Below, piece by piece: positions 25,998-36,759 of a stretch of DNA of 64,000 bases. A program made the translations under genes and the position numbers. The stretch is from assembly GCA_021773395.1 (NCBI GenBank), contig JAJFKB010000024.1, forward strand, positions 124,001-188,000, written 5' to 3'. The stretch's first letter is position 1. Each line of letters begins with the position of its first letter. Origin of the DNA: Gammaproteobacteria bacterium (GTDB lineage Bacteria > Pseudomonadota > Gammaproteobacteria > Pseudomonadales > IMCC2047). The notes beneath the pieces are model-generated. The model saw only the letters and a program-made list of their open reading frames with translations, was not told the DNA's origin and searched no databases.

Positions 25998-28415
25998 TTA
26001 ATGTGTGCTAATTTGCTTTTTTGTGCTCTTTTTCTTAGATGGCGGCTTAATATCAGCGTCCAGCGCCTCTGAGGCCTCCGGTAAATACTGCAACGCAATC
26101 TGCAATACCTCATCAATCCAGCTCACCGGACATATCTCCAGGTCGGCCTTGATGTTGTCGGGAATCTCTTTTAAATCCCTTTTATTTTCTTCCGGAATGA
26201 TAACCGTTTTAATTCCACCTCTACGGGCCGCAAGCAATTTTTCCTTTAACCCGCCAATAGGCAAGACTTGTCCGCGCAGAGTAATTTCACCAGTCATCGC
26301 GACTTCCGACTTAACAGGAATATTAGTCAAAACAGAAACCAACGCCGTACACATACCAACGCCAGCACTCGGCCCGTCTTTAGGTGTCGCTCCCTCCGGC
26401 ACGTGAATATGCATATCATTTTTTTCATAAAAATCTTCAGCAATTCCCAGCGTTTTTGCCCTGTTCCTCACAACCGTGAGCGCCGCCTGAATTGACTCCT
26501 GCATCACCTCGCCCAAAGAACCGGTTTTGATTACCCGTCCCTTCCCGGCCACAACAGCTGCTTCAATAGTGAGCAATTCTCCACCCACCTGTGTCCAAGC
26601 CAATCCCGTGACCTGTCCAACCCGGTTTTCCTCCTCTGCAACACCGTATTTATGCTTTCTAACTCCGGAAATATCTTCCAGATCTTGCGGTTCTACACGT
26701 GTTTTTTCCTGGGATTTCGACATGGCGCTGCGTTTAACCACTTTACGACATATTTTTGCAATCTCCCGCTCTAAGCCCCGCACTCCGGCTTCGCGAGTGT
26801 AATAACGAATTAAATCACTAATCGCAGCATCTGAAATCTCTAGCTCACCCTCTTTTAGTCCACAATTTTTAAATTGCTTGGGTACCAGGTAGCGTTTAGC
26901 GATGTTGAGTTTTTCGTCCTCGGTATATCCTGGAATACGTATAATTTCCATACGATCTAACAATGGCGCTGGAATATTCATTGAATTAGAGGTACAGACA
27001 AACATTACCTCAGACAAGTCATAGTCCACCTCGAGATAGTGATCGTTAAAGGTATTATTTTGTTCAGGATCCAACACCTCCAACATCGCTGACGCCGGGT
27101 CACCCCGAAAGTCCATACCCATCTTATCCACTTCATCAAACAAAAACAGCGGGTTTTTGACTCCGACCTTTGATATTTTCTGGATTAATTTTCCAGGCAT
27201 CGAGCCTATATAGGTACGTCTATGACCTCTAATCTCCGCCTCATCACGAACACCACCCAGCGACATCCTGATGTACTTCCGGTTGGTCGCCCTGGCAATT
27301 GACTGCCCCAGCGAGGTTTTACCCACTCCAGGAGGCCCCACCAGACAAAGCACCGGGCCTTTCAACTTGCGTACACGCTTTTGCACCGCCAGGTATTCGA
27401 GGATCCTTTCTTTCACCTCCTCCAAACCATAATGATCGGCATTAAGTATTTCCTCGGCCTTGTTCAAATCATGGCGTACTTTACTGCGCTTCTTCCAGGG
27501 AATGCTGATAATCCAGTCTATAAAACTGCGCACGACCGTCGCCTCAGCGGACATAGGTGACATCAGTTTCAATTTATTAAGCTCGGAAACCGCTTTTACC
27601 TCAGCCTCTTTGGACATCCCGGATTGTTGAATGCGCTGCTCCAGCTCCACCATTTCATTTGGCGCATTTTCAAGATCTCCCATTTCCTGCTGAATGGCCT
27701 TCATCTGCTCATTCAGGTAGTACTCTCGCTGGCTTTTCTCCATCTGCTGTTTAACACGACCGCGAATACGTTTCTCCACCTGCAGCACATCCATTTCAGA
27801 CTCCATGAGTCCCATCATGTGCTCCAAACGTTCCCTTTCAGACAATATTTCCAGCACTTTCTGTTTGTCACCCACCGACATGCCCAAGTGAGAGGCAATC
27901 GTATCAGCTAATCGACTAGGCTCCTGAATACTGACAATCGAAGATAGTATTTCTGTAGGGATCTTTTTGCTCTGCTTGGCATACTTTTCAAAATGGCCTA
28001 GAACAGCGCGTGACAAAACCTGCTCTTCTGCGCCCTCAATGGTTTCGCAAAAACAGCCGTCAACCACGGCACTCAAACTTTCTTCCTCGGCAATAAATTC
28101 TTTTATTTCAGCACGATAGGCACCCTCAACCAGCACTTTAACTGTACCATCCGGCAATTTGAGTAATTGAAGAATATTACCAACTGTACCAATTGTATAA
28201 ATATCCTGCTCGCCCGGATCATCCTCTGATGCGTTCTTCTGAGCAACAAGCATCACCTGTTTATCCGACTCCATGGCCTCCTCTAACGCAGTGATGGACT
28301 TGTCTCGGCCCACAAAAAGCGGGATCACCATACTGGGAAAAACCACAACATCACGAAGAGGTAGTAATGGCAATTTCTGATGTTTTGTATCAGCGGTACT
28401 ATTTTCTGCTGTCAT
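25998..28415 (-). CDS. lon: ATP-dependent protease Lon
   Basis: An 805-residue cytoplasmic AAA+ protease that degrades misfolded and regulatory proteins. It has the N-terminal LON substrate domain (LPLLPLRDVVVFP, from residue 14), Walker A GPPGVGKT (360-367), Walker B FLFDEVD (425-430), and a C-terminal Ser-Lys protease domain with catalytic Ser683 (DGPSAGVGM) and Lys726 (GGLKEKLLAA). Length is normal for LonA. A sigma-32-like promoter lies upstream, and it sits between clpX and hupB. Confidence 0.97.
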   Translation of the reverse strand: MTAENSTADTKHQKLPLLPLRDVVVFPSMVIPLFVGRDKSITALEEAMESDKQVMLVAQKNASEDDPGEQDIYTIGTVGNILQLLKLPDGTVKVLVEGAYRAEIKEFIAEEESLSAVVDGCFCETIEGAEEQVLSRAVLGHFEKYAKQSKKIPTEILSSIVSIQEPSRLADTIASHLGMSVGDKQKVLEILSERERLEHMMGLMESEMDVLQVEKRIRGRVKQQMEKSQREYYLNEQMKAIQQEMGDLENAPNEMVELEQRIQQSGMSKEAEVKAVSELNKLKLMSPMSAEATVVRSFIDWIISIPWKKRSKVRHDLNKAEEILNADHYGLEEVKERILEYLAVQKRVRKLKGPVLCLVGPPGVGKTSLGQSIARATNRKYIRMSLGGVRDEAEIRGHRRTYIGSMPGKLIQKISKVGVKNPLFLFDEVDKMGMDFRGDPASAMLEVLDPEQNNTFNDHYLEVDYDLSEVMFVCTSNSMNIPAPLLDRMEIIRIPGYTEDEKLNIAKRYLVPKQFKNCGLKEGELEISDAAISDLIRYYTREAGVRGLEREIAKICRKVVKRSAMSKSQEKTRVEPQDLEDISGVRKHKYGVAEEENRVGQVTGLAWTQVGGELLTIEAAVVAGKGRVIKTGSLGEVMQESIQAALTVVRNRAKTLGIAEDFYEKNDMHIHVPEGATPKDGPSAGVGMCTALVSVLTNIPVKSEVAMTGEITLRGQVLPIGGLKEKLLAARRGGIKTVIIPEENKRDLKEIPDNIKADLEICPVSWIDEVLQIALQYLPEASEALDADIKPPSKKKSTKKQISTH

Positions 28416-28458
28416 GAATAAAAACCTGGTTTATCTGCTTCAAAAATGTCTTCTCTTA

Positions 28459-28487
28459 TGATGGGGATGCAAAACGCAAATTACAAG
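28459..28487 (-). promoter_or_regulatory. Sigma-32-like promoter of lon
   Basis: On the minus strand CTTGTAA (28481-28487) and CCCCATCA (28459-28466) are separated by 14 bases. Each differs from the RpoH consensus at one position. It lies about 45 bases before the lon ATG and points toward it, consistent with the known heat-shock control of lon. Confidence 0.68.
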
Positions 28488-28741
28488 CTAAACCCAGCAA
28501 CAAAAAACACTAATTTTGAGAGTCTGATGCAGCTCTGATCCTGACAAGTTCGGCTTTTTTTGAACGTGGGACGGCTTCATTCCAATTAGCTCAGGATCAT
28601 GAAGAACAGGCAAAAAAGATGAATGGTGGAGGGAAAACCAGAGCCGGTGTCCCGATCCTATTGAAAAATCAGCTGACGTGACGACAACTGGAACAGGTGG
28701 ACTATCGCAAAGTAGCAATAGCCCATTGTGTAAAATGAAAG
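28488..28741. other. Intergenic region between clpX and lon
   Basis: The clpX-lon spacer is 326 bp, of which the part next to lon holds the heat-shock promoter. The rest contains a 76-codon minus-strand frame with no recognisable family, rich in Pro and Ser, judged non-coding. No strong terminator was found. Confidence 0.5.
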
Positions 28742-30025
28742 TTAGTCCTTGGAAGCAACGCGATCAGGCTCGCTGTTCTCGTATATCAACAACGGATCGT
28801 TACCTTCGTTGATCACTGCGTCGTCGATGACTACTTTGGAAACACCCTGTTGCGAAGGAATTTCATACATGATGTCTAACAACACGGATTCCAGAATAGA
28901 TCTCAGCCCTCTGGCACCCGTCTTTCGATTCATCGCCTTTTTAGCAACCGCTTTCAAGGCATCTTCTCGAAAATCTATTTCTACCCCCTCCATCTCAAAC
29001 AGTTTGTGATACTGCTTGGTCAGAGAGTTCTTTGGCTCAGTGAGAATTTGAACCAACGCCTCTTCATCCAGTTCTCTGAGCGTTGCTACAACAGGCAAAC
29101 GTCCCACAAATTCTGGAATCAACCCGTATTTAATAAGGTCTTCCGGTTCAATTTCCGCAAGCGTTTCACTAATTGACTTCTGATCGTCTTTACTTTTAAC
29201 CACAGCAGAGAAGCCAATACTGCTTTTTTCGGACCGATCCCTGATGATCTGGTCCAGACCTGCAAAAGCTCCACCACAAATAAAGAGAATATTCGAGGTA
29301 TCAACCTGCAGGAACTCTTGCTGTGGATGCTTACGTCCACCCTGGGGTGGTACAGACGCAACCGTTCCTTCAATTAACTTCAGTAATGCCTGCTGCACGC
29401 CCTCACCCGAAACGTCTCGGGTAATGGAGGGGTTGTCCGATTTGCGCGAAATTTTATCTATTTCATCGATATAAACGATCCCACGCTGCGCCTTTTCGAC
29501 GTCGTATTCACATTTCTGCAATAACTTCTGAATGATATTCTCGACATCCTCACCCACATAACCGGCTTCGGTTAAGGTGGTTGCATCCGCAATCGTGAAG
29601 GGAACATTCAGCATACGTGCTAACGTTTCTGCCAGTAGTGTTTTACCACTTCCCGTAGGGCCGATAAGCAGAATATTACTTTTGCCTAACTCTATTTCAT
29701 CTTTGCTTTCGTCAGACTTAAGTCGTTTGTAATGATTGTAAACTGCAACAGAAAGAACCACCTTGGCTCTTTCCTGGCCAATGACGTATGCGTCCAGGTT
29801 GACCTTGATCTCCTTCGGAGAAGGCAGTTTTTCTTCACCACTTTCAGGGTTTGCTTCTTCGATCTCTTCACGAATAATGTCATTACACAGATCAACGCAT
29901 TCATCACAAATAAAAACAGAAGGGCCCGCGATAAGTTTGCGAACCTCATGCTGGCTTTTACCACAAAACGAGCAATACAGCAGTTTGCCGTTTTCGTCAC
30001 CACCAATGATATTGTCGTCCGACAT
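28742..30025 (-). CDS. clpX: ATP-dependent Clp protease ATP-binding subunit ClpX
   Basis: A 427-residue AAA+ unfoldase that feeds substrates to ClpP. The N-terminal zinc-binding domain has Cys18, Cys21, Cys40 and Cys43. Walker A GPTGSGKT is at 122-129, Walker [10 protein letters not shown] follows, and the IGF loop that docks to ClpP is SSIGFSAV. It lies directly downstream of clpP. Confidence 0.98.
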   Translation of the reverse strand: MSDDNIIGGDENGKLLYCSFCGKSQHEVRKLIAGPSVFICDECVDLCNDIIREEIEEANPESGEEKLPSPKEIKVNLDAYVIGQERAKVVLSVAVYNHYKRLKSDESKDEIELGKSNILLIGPTGSGKTLLAETLARMLNVPFTIADATTLTEAGYVGEDVENIIQKLLQKCEYDVEKAQRGIVYIDEIDKISRKSDNPSITRDVSGEGVQQALLKLIEGTVASVPPQGGRKHPQQEFLQVDTSNILFICGGAFAGLDQIIRDRSEKSSIGFSAVVKSKDDQKSISETLAEIEPEDLIKYGLIPEFVGRLPVVATLRELDEEALVQILTEPKNSLTKQYHKLFEMEGVEIDFREDALKAVAKKAMNRKTGARGLRSILESVLLDIMYEIPSQQGVSKVVIDDAVINEGNDPLLIYENSEPDRVASKD

Positions 30026-30132
30026 TCTACTACCCCGTTATCTCTCTATATCCGAACTAATTCTTGCTGCCATGCCCGTTGAAGCGCCAATGCGATTAGC
30101 GATTCAAAGCAGGCCATCCAGAACTTGAAATA

Positions 30133-30762
30133 CTATTCCTGTGTTCTGTTTTCCATGATGCTATCAATTAGACCATATTCAACAGCCATTTTTCCATCCA
30201 TAAAATTATCACGATCCGTGTCTTTCGCGATAATATCAACAGGCTGCCCTGTATGCTTTGACAGTATATTGTTCAGTTTATCACGGATAGAGAGAATTTC
30301 CTTAGTATGGATTTCAATGTCAGTTGCCTGCCCTTGAAAGCCACCCAATGGCTGATGGATCATCATACGAGAATTAGGTAAGCAGTAACGCTTATCCGCT
30401 GCGCCACCGGCCAACAGTAACGCGCCCATGCTGGCCGCCTGCCCGATACACATGGTGCTAATATCAGGCTTGATGAACTGCATGGTGTCATAAATCGACA
30501 TTCCAGCTGTAACTGATCCACCGGGAGAGTTGATATAAAGATGTATATCTTTATCCGGATTTTCAGATTCCAGAAACAGCATTTGCGCAACCACCAGGTT
30601 AGCCATATGATCTTCCACTTGGCCTACCAGGAAGATCACTCGCTCTTTCAGTAATCGGGAATAGATATCATAGGAGCGCTCTCCCCTCGCAGTTTGTTCT
30701 ACTACGATCGGTACCAACTGGCTCACTATGTCGGCATAACTAGGATTTAGTTCTTTATTCAT
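30133..30762 (-). CDS. clpP: ATP-dependent Clp protease proteolytic subunit ClpP
   Basis: A 209-residue serine protease that forms the tetradecameric barrel used by ClpX and ClpA. The catalytic triad is Ser111 ([11 protein letters not shown]), His136 (MMIHQPLGG) and Asp185 (DTDRDNF), matching the E. coli precursor numbering. It lies between tig and clpX, and both partner ATPases (clpX here, clpA at 46.4 kb) are in the window. Confidence 0.98.
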   Translation of the reverse strand: MNKELNPSYADIVSQLVPIVVEQTARGERSYDIYSRLLKERVIFLVGQVEDHMANLVVAQMLFLESENPDKDIHLYINSPGGSVTAGMSIYDTMQFIKPDISTMCIGQAASMGALLLAGGAADKRYCLPNSRMMIHQPLGGFQGQATDIEIHTKEILSIRDKLNNILSKHTGQPVDIIAKDTDRDNFMDGKMAVEYGLIDSIMENRTQE

Positions 30763-30873
30763 TTATTGCCCAGCGCACAGCGCAAATGTCATTAATTTAA
30801 TCAAAGTTCTTTTTAAATACTAGAACAGGATTCCACTTGCGCACAACTTAATAACCAAATTTTGTCATTTTTT

Positions 30874-32265
30874 TTACTGTGCTGCACCATCTTCGGTGTC
30901 GGACTGCCCCTGTGCAGCCGCTTCTTCATCAGACTCTTCTACCGCAGCAGGCTTAACATCCGGGGCCGGCGGACGCACAGCGTCCTCATAGCTGCTCGAC
31001 TCGTCGATAACATTCATGCTTTCCAGCATTTTCTCGATCGCCTGCTCTTCAAGAACAACCGAGCGCAGCTGCGCTATTTGCTGATCATTACTACGAATAT
31101 AGCTGGCCACCTCTTCTGGATTTTCATAAGTATTAGCCATTTCTTCGATCATGGTTTCAACCCGACTTTCATCCAGTTCAATTTTATTGTCTTCAACGAA
31201 CTGAGTCAGCAGAAGTCCCATTGAAACGCGCTGTGTTGCCTGATCATTGAATAACTCTGCAGGGAGCATTGAGGGGTCAAAACCCTGTTGTCCACCTCCG
31301 TACTGCTGCGCCATTTCCTGACGTAATCGGTCCACTTCCTGATCGATCAAAGCCTTCGGAATTTCTAATTTCTGGGATCCAATCAGCCCGACAATTACCT
31401 GACTCTTTATTTTATTTTTAACCGCATTTTTCAGTTCGCGCTCCATGTTAGCTCGAACTTCTTCACGAAATTTCTCTTCGCCACCCTCGCTCACACCAAA
31501 CAGCGCAAAGAATTCTTCCGTCAGCTCCGGTACGACCGGCTCATTGACCTGGTTGACCTTAACGCCGAACTCAACCGCTTTTCCAGCCAGATCCGCTGCG
31601 TGGTACTCTTCAGGAAAGCTCAGGTTCAGCACTTTTTCTTCACCCGCGCTCATCCCGGCAATTCCGTCTTCAAAGCCAGGAATCATCTGCCCAGAACCCA
31701 GAACCAAGGGGGTATTTTCGGCTGTACCGCCAGCAAAGGCCTCTCCGTCCATCTCACCTTTAAAGTCGATCATCACCTGATCGTGTTCCTTAGCGGCTCT
31801 TTCGACAGGCTCCATGGTTGTGCGCTGCTGACGTAACTGCTCGACCATTTTATCAATGTCTTCGTCGGCAATGGTCGCTACTGGCTTCTTTATTTCAATC
31901 CCGCCTAAATCACCTAACGTCACTTCAGGATATATTTCAAAGGTAGCGATATACTCCAGGTCTTTACCCTCTTCCATGACCTTCGGTTCAATTTGCGGAA
32001 AGCCTGCGGGGCGCAGATTTTCCTGGCTGACCGCATCATAGAAAGACTCCTGCACTATTTCGCCGACCACTTCCTGCCTAACTCCAGCGCCATAACGCTG
32101 CTTAATCACCTTAAATGGTACTTTCCCAGGTCTAAAACCATCGATACGTGCATTTAGCGCCGCCTTTTTCAGGCGTTTATCAACCTCAGTGTCAATACGC
32201 TCGAAGGGAACGCCGACAGTAATTCGACGTTCAATATTGGTTACGGATTCCACTGAAACTTGCAT
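30874..32265 (-). CDS. tig: Trigger factor
   Basis: A 463-residue ribosome-bound chaperone and peptidyl-prolyl isomerase. The ribosome-binding signature is GFRPGKVPFKVIKQRYG (about 44-60). The FKBP domain (about 155-245, with DFKGEMDGEAFAGG) and the helical C-terminal arms follow. The tail is longer than in E. coli, by a Pro/Ala/Glu-rich acidic extension (about the last 40 residues) of unknown role. It starts 40 bases downstream of tRNA-Leu with AGAGGAA before the ATG, and heads tig-clpP-clpX. Confidence 0.96.
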   Translation of the reverse strand: MQVSVESVTNIERRITVGVPFERIDTEVDKRLKKAALNARIDGFRPGKVPFKVIKQRYGAGVRQEVVGEIVQESFYDAVSQENLRPAGFPQIEPKVMEEGKDLEYIATFEIYPEVTLGDLGGIEIKKPVATIADEDIDKMVEQLRQQRTTMEPVERAAKEHDQVMIDFKGEMDGEAFAGGTAENTPLVLGSGQMIPGFEDGIAGMSAGEEKVLNLSFPEEYHAADLAGKAVEFGVKVNQVNEPVVPELTEEFFALFGVSEGGEEKFREEVRANMERELKNAVKNKIKSQVIVGLIGSQKLEIPKALIDQEVDRLRQEMAQQYGGGQQGFDPSMLPAELFNDQATQRVSMGLLLTQFVEDNKIELDESRVETMIEEMANTYENPEEVASYIRSNDQQIAQLRSVVLEEQAIEKMLESMNVIDESSSYEDAVRPPAPDVKPAAVEESDEEAAAQGQSDTEDGAAQ

Positions 32266-32306
32266 GACATTCCTCTACGAAAATTTTGAATCTGATTCGA
32301 AAAAAT

Positions 32307-32390
32307 GGTGCGGATGGAGAGACTCGAACTCTCACGCCTCTCGGCACTAGAACCTAAATCTAGCGTGTATACCAATTTCACCACATCCGC
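32307..32390 (-). tRNA. tRNA-Leu (anticodon TAG)
   Basis: A class II cloverleaf of about 84 nt with a long variable arm. Anticodon loop TTTAGGT gives anticodon TAG, reading CUN Leu codons. The T-arm GTTCGAGT and the encoded CCA end (32307-32309) are present. It is the last of four tRNA genes before tig. Confidence 0.95.
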
Positions 32391-32485
32391 TTAATTAATC
32401 CACTCAATTTGACGGGTAGCCGGGTCTTCCAACTATCGATACGACTTCCTGTTTTTTAACTGGAATGGTGACAAAGACATTAAGA

Positions 32486-32562
32486 TGGGGTGAGTGATGG
32501 GGCTCGAACCCACGACCGCCGGAATCACAATCCGGAGCTCTACCAACTGAGCTACACTCACC
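32486..32562 (-). tRNA. tRNA-His (anticodon GTG)
   Basis: A complete cloverleaf with anticodon loop TTGTGAT (GTG). The extra G at position -1, opposite discriminator C73, is encoded at 32562, as typical for bacterial tRNA-His. CCA is encoded at 32486-32488. Confidence 0.95.
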
Positions 32563-32635
32563 ATTAATCTTCTATTTGACCACCAACCCGGGCCTATTTT
32601 CTTGCGAGCCCACACTATGGTACAAACCTTAAATA

Positions 32636-32712
32636 TGGCGCGCCCGGCAGGAATCGAACCTGCAACCCTCGGCTTAGAAGGCCGATGCTCTATCCGATTG
32701 AGCTACGGGCGC
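32636..32712 (-). tRNA. tRNA-Arg (anticodon TCT)
   Basis: A complete cloverleaf with anticodon loop CTTCTAA (TCT), reading AGA/AGG. The T-loop TTCGATT and the encoded CCA (32636-32638) are visible. It is the second gene of the four-tRNA cluster. Confidence 0.95.
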
Positions 32713-32755
32713 ATCACAGCGACAGGGCACAAACCGCCCACAGGGTGCTCGATAT

Positions 32756-32832
32756 TGGTCGGGGTAGAGAGATTCGAACTCCCGACATCCTGCTCCCAAA
32801 GCAGGCGCGCTACCAGACTGCGCTATACCCCG
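32756..32832 (-). tRNA. tRNA-Pro (anticodon TGG)
   Basis: A complete cloverleaf with acceptor CGGGGTA/TACCCCG and anticodon loop TTTGGGA (TGG). CCA is encoded at 32756-32758. It is the promoter-proximal gene of the Pro-Arg-His-Leu cluster. Confidence 0.95.
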
Positions 32833-32968
32833 ATACACAACTGCAACATTAGTCGTCTCAGCTTGGAGGACGGCATATTACTCAGCTATAACATCCCCGT
32901 CAACTATTCTGAAGTGAATAATTATACCTCTCGAGTGCTTTGCCGGAAAAAGCCCTGATTGAATCTAT

Positions 32969-34363
32969 TTACTCTGCACTTCGGCGCCATGTTGTACCGC
33001 CCCTTCCATCGTCCAAAACAATACCTGCTACCTGCAGTTGATCGCGCACCTGATCCGCTTTTGCCCAGTCCTTATCGGCCCTCGCCTGATTGCGCAGTGC
33101 TATCAAAACTTCCACCTCTTCTGCTGTGATACCCTGGTTTTGCTCGTAGCCTTGCAGAAACTGCTCAGGATTCTGTTGCAGTAGCCCGAGCACTGCGCCC
33201 AGCTCTCTCAACAGAATAATCAGCGACTTGGCCTCTACCGATGCTTTATTAATCTCTCTGACAATTTCAAATAGTACCGCCAGGGCCTCAGGCGTATTAA
33301 AGTCATCATCCATGGCCTCAGCAAAGCGCTTTTTATACTCATCAAGCAGCTCGCTGTCTGAGGGCACATCTCCAGTCACTACCGGATTACGTCGCAACGC
33401 TGTATAAAAACGCTCCAGCGCCTGCTGCGCCTGCCTCAGGTTATCTTCCGAATAGTTGATGTGGCTGCGGTAATGGCTGGTGATCAGAAAATATCTCACA
33501 ACCTCAGGGTTATATTTCTGTAAAACTTCGCGAATAGTAAAGAAATTGCCCAGTGATTTGGACATTTTCTCATTATCCACGCGCACAGCACCGGCGTGCA
33601 TCCAGGTTTTCACATAGTCCTCTCCGGTTGCCGCTTCGGACTGTGCGATTTCGTTTTCATGATGCGGGAATTTTAGATCAGGCCCACCACCATGAATATC
33701 AAAGGTGTGACCCAGGCAGCTGGTACTCATCGCTGAACACTCAATATGCCAGCCCGGACGCCCCCTGCCCCAGGGTGAATCCCAAGCCGCCTCGCCTTCC
33801 TTTGCCGCCTTCCACAGCGCAAAGTCCAGTGGGTTTTCTTTCGCTTCCTCAACGCTAATACGTTCGCCTGCCCTCAAATCCTCAAGATTCTTCTTACTTA
33901 ACTTGCCATAATCTGCAAAGCGGTCGACTCTATAGTAGACATCACCATTTTTCGCACAATAAGCATATTCCTTGTCAATCAGCGTCTGCACCATCTCAAG
34001 AATCTGGTCCATATGTGCAGTGGCTCTGGGCTCCAGATCAGGTGGCAAAACACTGAGCGCCTTTTCATCCTCATGCATCGCCTCAATAAAGCGCTGAGTC
34101 AATTGATCGTATGGCTCATCATTCTCTCGGGCACGCTTAAATATCTTATCATCAACATCTGTGATATTTCTGACATAGGTTAACTGATAACCCTTCTGTC
34201 GCAGATACCGGCTGACCACATCAAAAGCCACCATTACCCGCGCATGTCCTATATGGCAAAAGTCATAAACTGTCATGCCACAGACATACATGTGTACATG
34301 ACCCTCAATTAGAGGCTTGAAACTCTCCTTCTCGCCGCTCAACGAGTTATATATTTTTAACAC
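32969..34363 (-). CDS. cysS: Cysteinyl-tRNA synthetase
   Basis: A class I aminoacyl-tRNA synthetase of 464 residues. It shows the zinc-ligand Cys28 (YVCGMTVYD), the HIGH motif (residues 37-40), WHIECSAM with a second zinc Cys, and [10 protein letters not shown]-terminal anticodon-binding domain follows. The start codon is GTG, three bases after the glnS stop and preceded by AGGG, so it is probably coupled to glnS. Confidence 0.97.
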   Translation of the reverse strand: MLKIYNSLSGEKESFKPLIEGHVHMYVCGMTVYDFCHIGHARVMVAFDVVSRYLRQKGYQLTYVRNITDVDDKIFKRARENDEPYDQLTQRFIEAMHEDEKALSVLPPDLEPRATAHMDQILEMVQTLIDKEYAYCAKNGDVYYRVDRFADYGKLSKKNLEDLRAGERISVEEAKENPLDFALWKAAKEGEAAWDSPWGRGRPGWHIECSAMSTSCLGHTFDIHGGGPDLKFPHHENEIAQSEAATGEDYVKTWMHAGAVRVDNEKMSKSLGNFFTIREVLQKYNPEVVRYFLITSHYRSHINYSEDNLRQAQQALERFYTALRRNPVVTGDVPSDSELLDEYKKRFAEAMDDDFNTPEALAVLFEIVREINKASVEAKSLIILLRELGAVLGLLQQNPEQFLQGYEQNQGITAEEVEVLIALRNQARADKDWAKADQVRDQLQVAGIVLDDGRGGTTWRRSAE

Positions 34364-34366
34364 AAA

Positions 34367-36052
34367 TCAACCCTGCTTTTTCTGAGCTTTCGCCCATGAA
34401 TCACGCAGACTCACGGTTCGGTTAAAAACCAGCTTGCCTGGCATTGAGTCATAACGATCTGCACAAAAATATCCGAGGCGCTCAAACTGGAATCTTTGCT
34501 CAGGCTCTATGCCATCCAGCCCAGGCTCCGCTTTACAGTTTTGAAGCACCTCAACTGAGGCTGGGTTCAGGCACGTAATAAAGTCACCTTTATCAGGATT
34601 CTCCTCTGTAAACAGCTGGTCATAAAGTCTAACCTCGCAATTCACCGCGTGCTTTGCGGATACCCAGTGAATCACGCCTTTTACCTTCCTGCCCTCAGGA
34701 TTTACACCCAGAGTCTTTTCATCATACCAGCAGCGTAACTCAATCAGTTTCCCGCTTTCATCTTTGATCATCTCATCACATCGAATGACATAGGCGTTAC
34801 GCAGGCGCACCTCCCTTCCCGGTGCCAGGCGAAAATATTTGGAAGGAGGCTCCTCCATAAAATCATCCTGGTCAATATATAGTTCACGACCAAAGGGCAA
34901 TGTCCGCATCCCCATCTCAGGATTATCCGGATGAGCCTGGGTGGTGAGCTGTTCCTCCTCGCTTTCTGGATAGTTAGTAATCACCACTTTAATCGGCTTC
35001 AAGACACACATGGCTCTGGGCGCTTTTGCCTCCAGATCTTCTCGAATGCTATGCACCAGCATTGCTGCATCAACCACACCGTCACTGCGAGTCACACCAA
35101 TATTGTCACAAAACTTGCGTATAGCAGCCGGTGTATAGCCTCTTCTGCGCAAACCGGAGATAGTCGGGAGACGGGGATCGTCCCAACCTTTAACATAGCC
35201 TTCATCGACCAGTCGTTTTAGCTTTCTTTTACTAGTCACCGTATGACTAAGGTTAAGCCGGGCAAATTCAATTTGTTGTGGATGGCAATCGACACTTATG
35301 TTATCGAGCACCCAATCATAAAGCGGTCTGTGATCTTCAAATTCCAGGGTACACAGTGAATGGGTGATATCTTCCAGCGCATCCGAAATACAATGCGTAA
35401 AATCATACATCGGGTAAATACACCACTGATCGCCCGTGCGGTGGTGATGAACACGCCGAATTCTATAAAGAATCGGATCCCGCATATTAAGGTTGGGAGA
35501 GGCCATATCGATTTTCGCTCGCAACACATAAGCTCCATCATCAAATACTCCGGCTCGCATACGCCTGAACAGATCAAGATTTTCTTCAACACTTCTATTG
35601 CGGTCGGGACTGTCCTTTCCTGGTGTAGTCAAGGTTCCCCGATATTCGCGCATCTGCTCAGCGTTGAGACTGCAAACGTAGGCTTTACCACGCTCGACCA
35701 GCTCTTCAGCAAAAAGATACAGCTGCTCGAAATAGCTGGAGGAATACTTAACCTCGCCATTCCATTCAAATCCTAGCCAGGTGACATCGTTTTGAATTGC
35801 CGCCACATACTCCGTACTTTCCTTTTCCGGGTTGGTATCATCAAACCGCAAATTACAATTACCGGCGGGATAATCGTTTGCAATACCAAAATTCAGGCAA
35901 ATGGACTTTGCGTGACCGATGTGCAAAAAACCGTTCGGTTCAGGAGGAAAACGTGTAATTACTCGCCCTTCATTTTTACCCTGACGCAGGTCTTCATCAA
36001 TGATATTGCGAATAAAGTTTGATTTACCGGGTGATTCAGTATTGTTCATCAT
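34367..36052 (-). CDS. glnS: Glutaminyl-tRNA synthetase
   Basis: A class I synthetase of 561 residues, close to the E. coli length. [16 protein letters not shown] holds the HIGH motif near residue 45, and VTSKRKL is the second catalytic signature. The C-terminal half is the double beta-barrel that reads the Gln anticodon. The start at 36052 replaces an upstream in-frame start 34 codons earlier whose translation lacks family similarity. It is divergent from ppiB and forms a unit with cysS. Confidence 0.97.
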   Translation of the reverse strand: MMNNTESPGKSNFIRNIIDEDLRQGKNEGRVITRFPPEPNGFLHIGHAKSICLNFGIANDYPAGNCNLRFDDTNPEKESTEYVAAIQNDVTWLGFEWNGEVKYSSSYFEQLYLFAEELVERGKAYVCSLNAEQMREYRGTLTTPGKDSPDRNRSVEENLDLFRRMRAGVFDDGAYVLRAKIDMASPNLNMRDPILYRIRRVHHHRTGDQWCIYPMYDFTHCISDALEDITHSLCTLEFEDHRPLYDWVLDNISVDCHPQQIEFARLNLSHTVTSKRKLKRLVDEGYVKGWDDPRLPTISGLRRRGYTPAAIRKFCDNIGVTRSDGVVDAAMLVHSIREDLEAKAPRAMCVLKPIKVVITNYPESEEEQLTTQAHPDNPEMGMRTLPFGRELYIDQDDFMEEPPSKYFRLAPGREVRLRNAYVIRCDEMIKDESGKLIELRCWYDEKTLGVNPEGRKVKGVIHWVSAKHAVNCEVRLYDQLFTEENPDKGDFITCLNPASVEVLQNCKAEPGLDGIEPEQRFQFERLGYFCADRYDSMPGKLVFNRTVSLRDSWAKAQKKQG

Positions 36053-36251
36053 AAATAAAAAAGATAAAGTCTCTGCTAAAGCTTCTGACAAGCAGTAACC
36101 TGGAAATATTTTAACCGGTCCGGCTAGAATCAGAATTGAGTTAAATTGAGCCAAACATTATAACCACCTTGCGCGCCGCGGCTAGAGCAAAGCACAAGAA
36201 AATAACAAATTACTACTATTACATCGCAGCATAAGACATAGGGAGTCTTTG

Positions 36252-36752
36252 ATGATCATTTTGCACACGAATTTAGGCGACATCCATATCCAGCTAGATA
36301 CTGAAAAGGCGCCCATCAGCGCAAAGAATTTTAGAGAATATGCCGAAAAGGAGTTCTATAACGGCACAATTTTTCATCGTGTGATCAAAAATTTCATGAT
36401 TCAGTGCGGCGGATTTGAAGCAGGAATGAGTCAGAAACCTACCGCAGAGCCCATCCAGAATGAGGCAGACAATGGTCTCAGCAATCTTCGTGGCACGCTT
36501 GCCATGGCAAGAACAATGGAACCTCATTCGGCCACAGCTCAATTCTTTATCAATGTTGAAGACAACACTTTTCTGGATCACAGCTCCAAGACAACAGAAG
36601 GATGGGGATATGCCGTGTTTGGGAAAGTAACCGAGGGCATGGATGTGGTTGATAAAATAAAAGCAGTAGCAACCACCTCCAAAGCAGGTCATCAGGATGT
36701 TCCAGCTGATGACGTCGTTATAGAATCGGTATCTATCTCTGACGATCTTTAG
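36252..36752 (+). CDS. ppiB: Peptidyl-prolyl cis-trans isomerase B (cyclophilin)
   Basis: A cytoplasmic cyclophilin of 166 residues with [13 protein letters not shown] (catalytic Arg), [18 protein letters not shown] and [18 protein letters not shown]. No signal peptide is present. The ATG at 36252 follows GGGAG by six bases. It lies eight bases before lpxH, in the lpxH/ppiB/glnS neighbourhood known from Pseudomonas. Confidence 0.96.
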   Translation: MIILHTNLGDIHIQLDTEKAPISAKNFREYAEKEFYNGTIFHRVIKNFMIQCGGFEAGMSQKPTAEPIQNEADNGLSNLRGTLAMARTMEPHSATAQFFINVEDNTFLDHSSKTTEGWGYAVFGKVTEGMDVVDKIKAVATTSKAGHQDVPADDVVIESVSISDDL

Positions 36753-36759
36753 CAGCACA

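Noticed and set aside
28488..28718. Minus-strand open frame of 76 codons between clpX and lon
   Set aside because: Composition is unlike a protein, no homologous pattern is seen, and it ends next to the lon promoter region.
32602..32958. Plus-strand open frame containing ARPAGIEPATLGLEG
   Set aside because: This is the well-known false translation of antisense tRNA genes (tRNA-Arg and tRNA-Pro).
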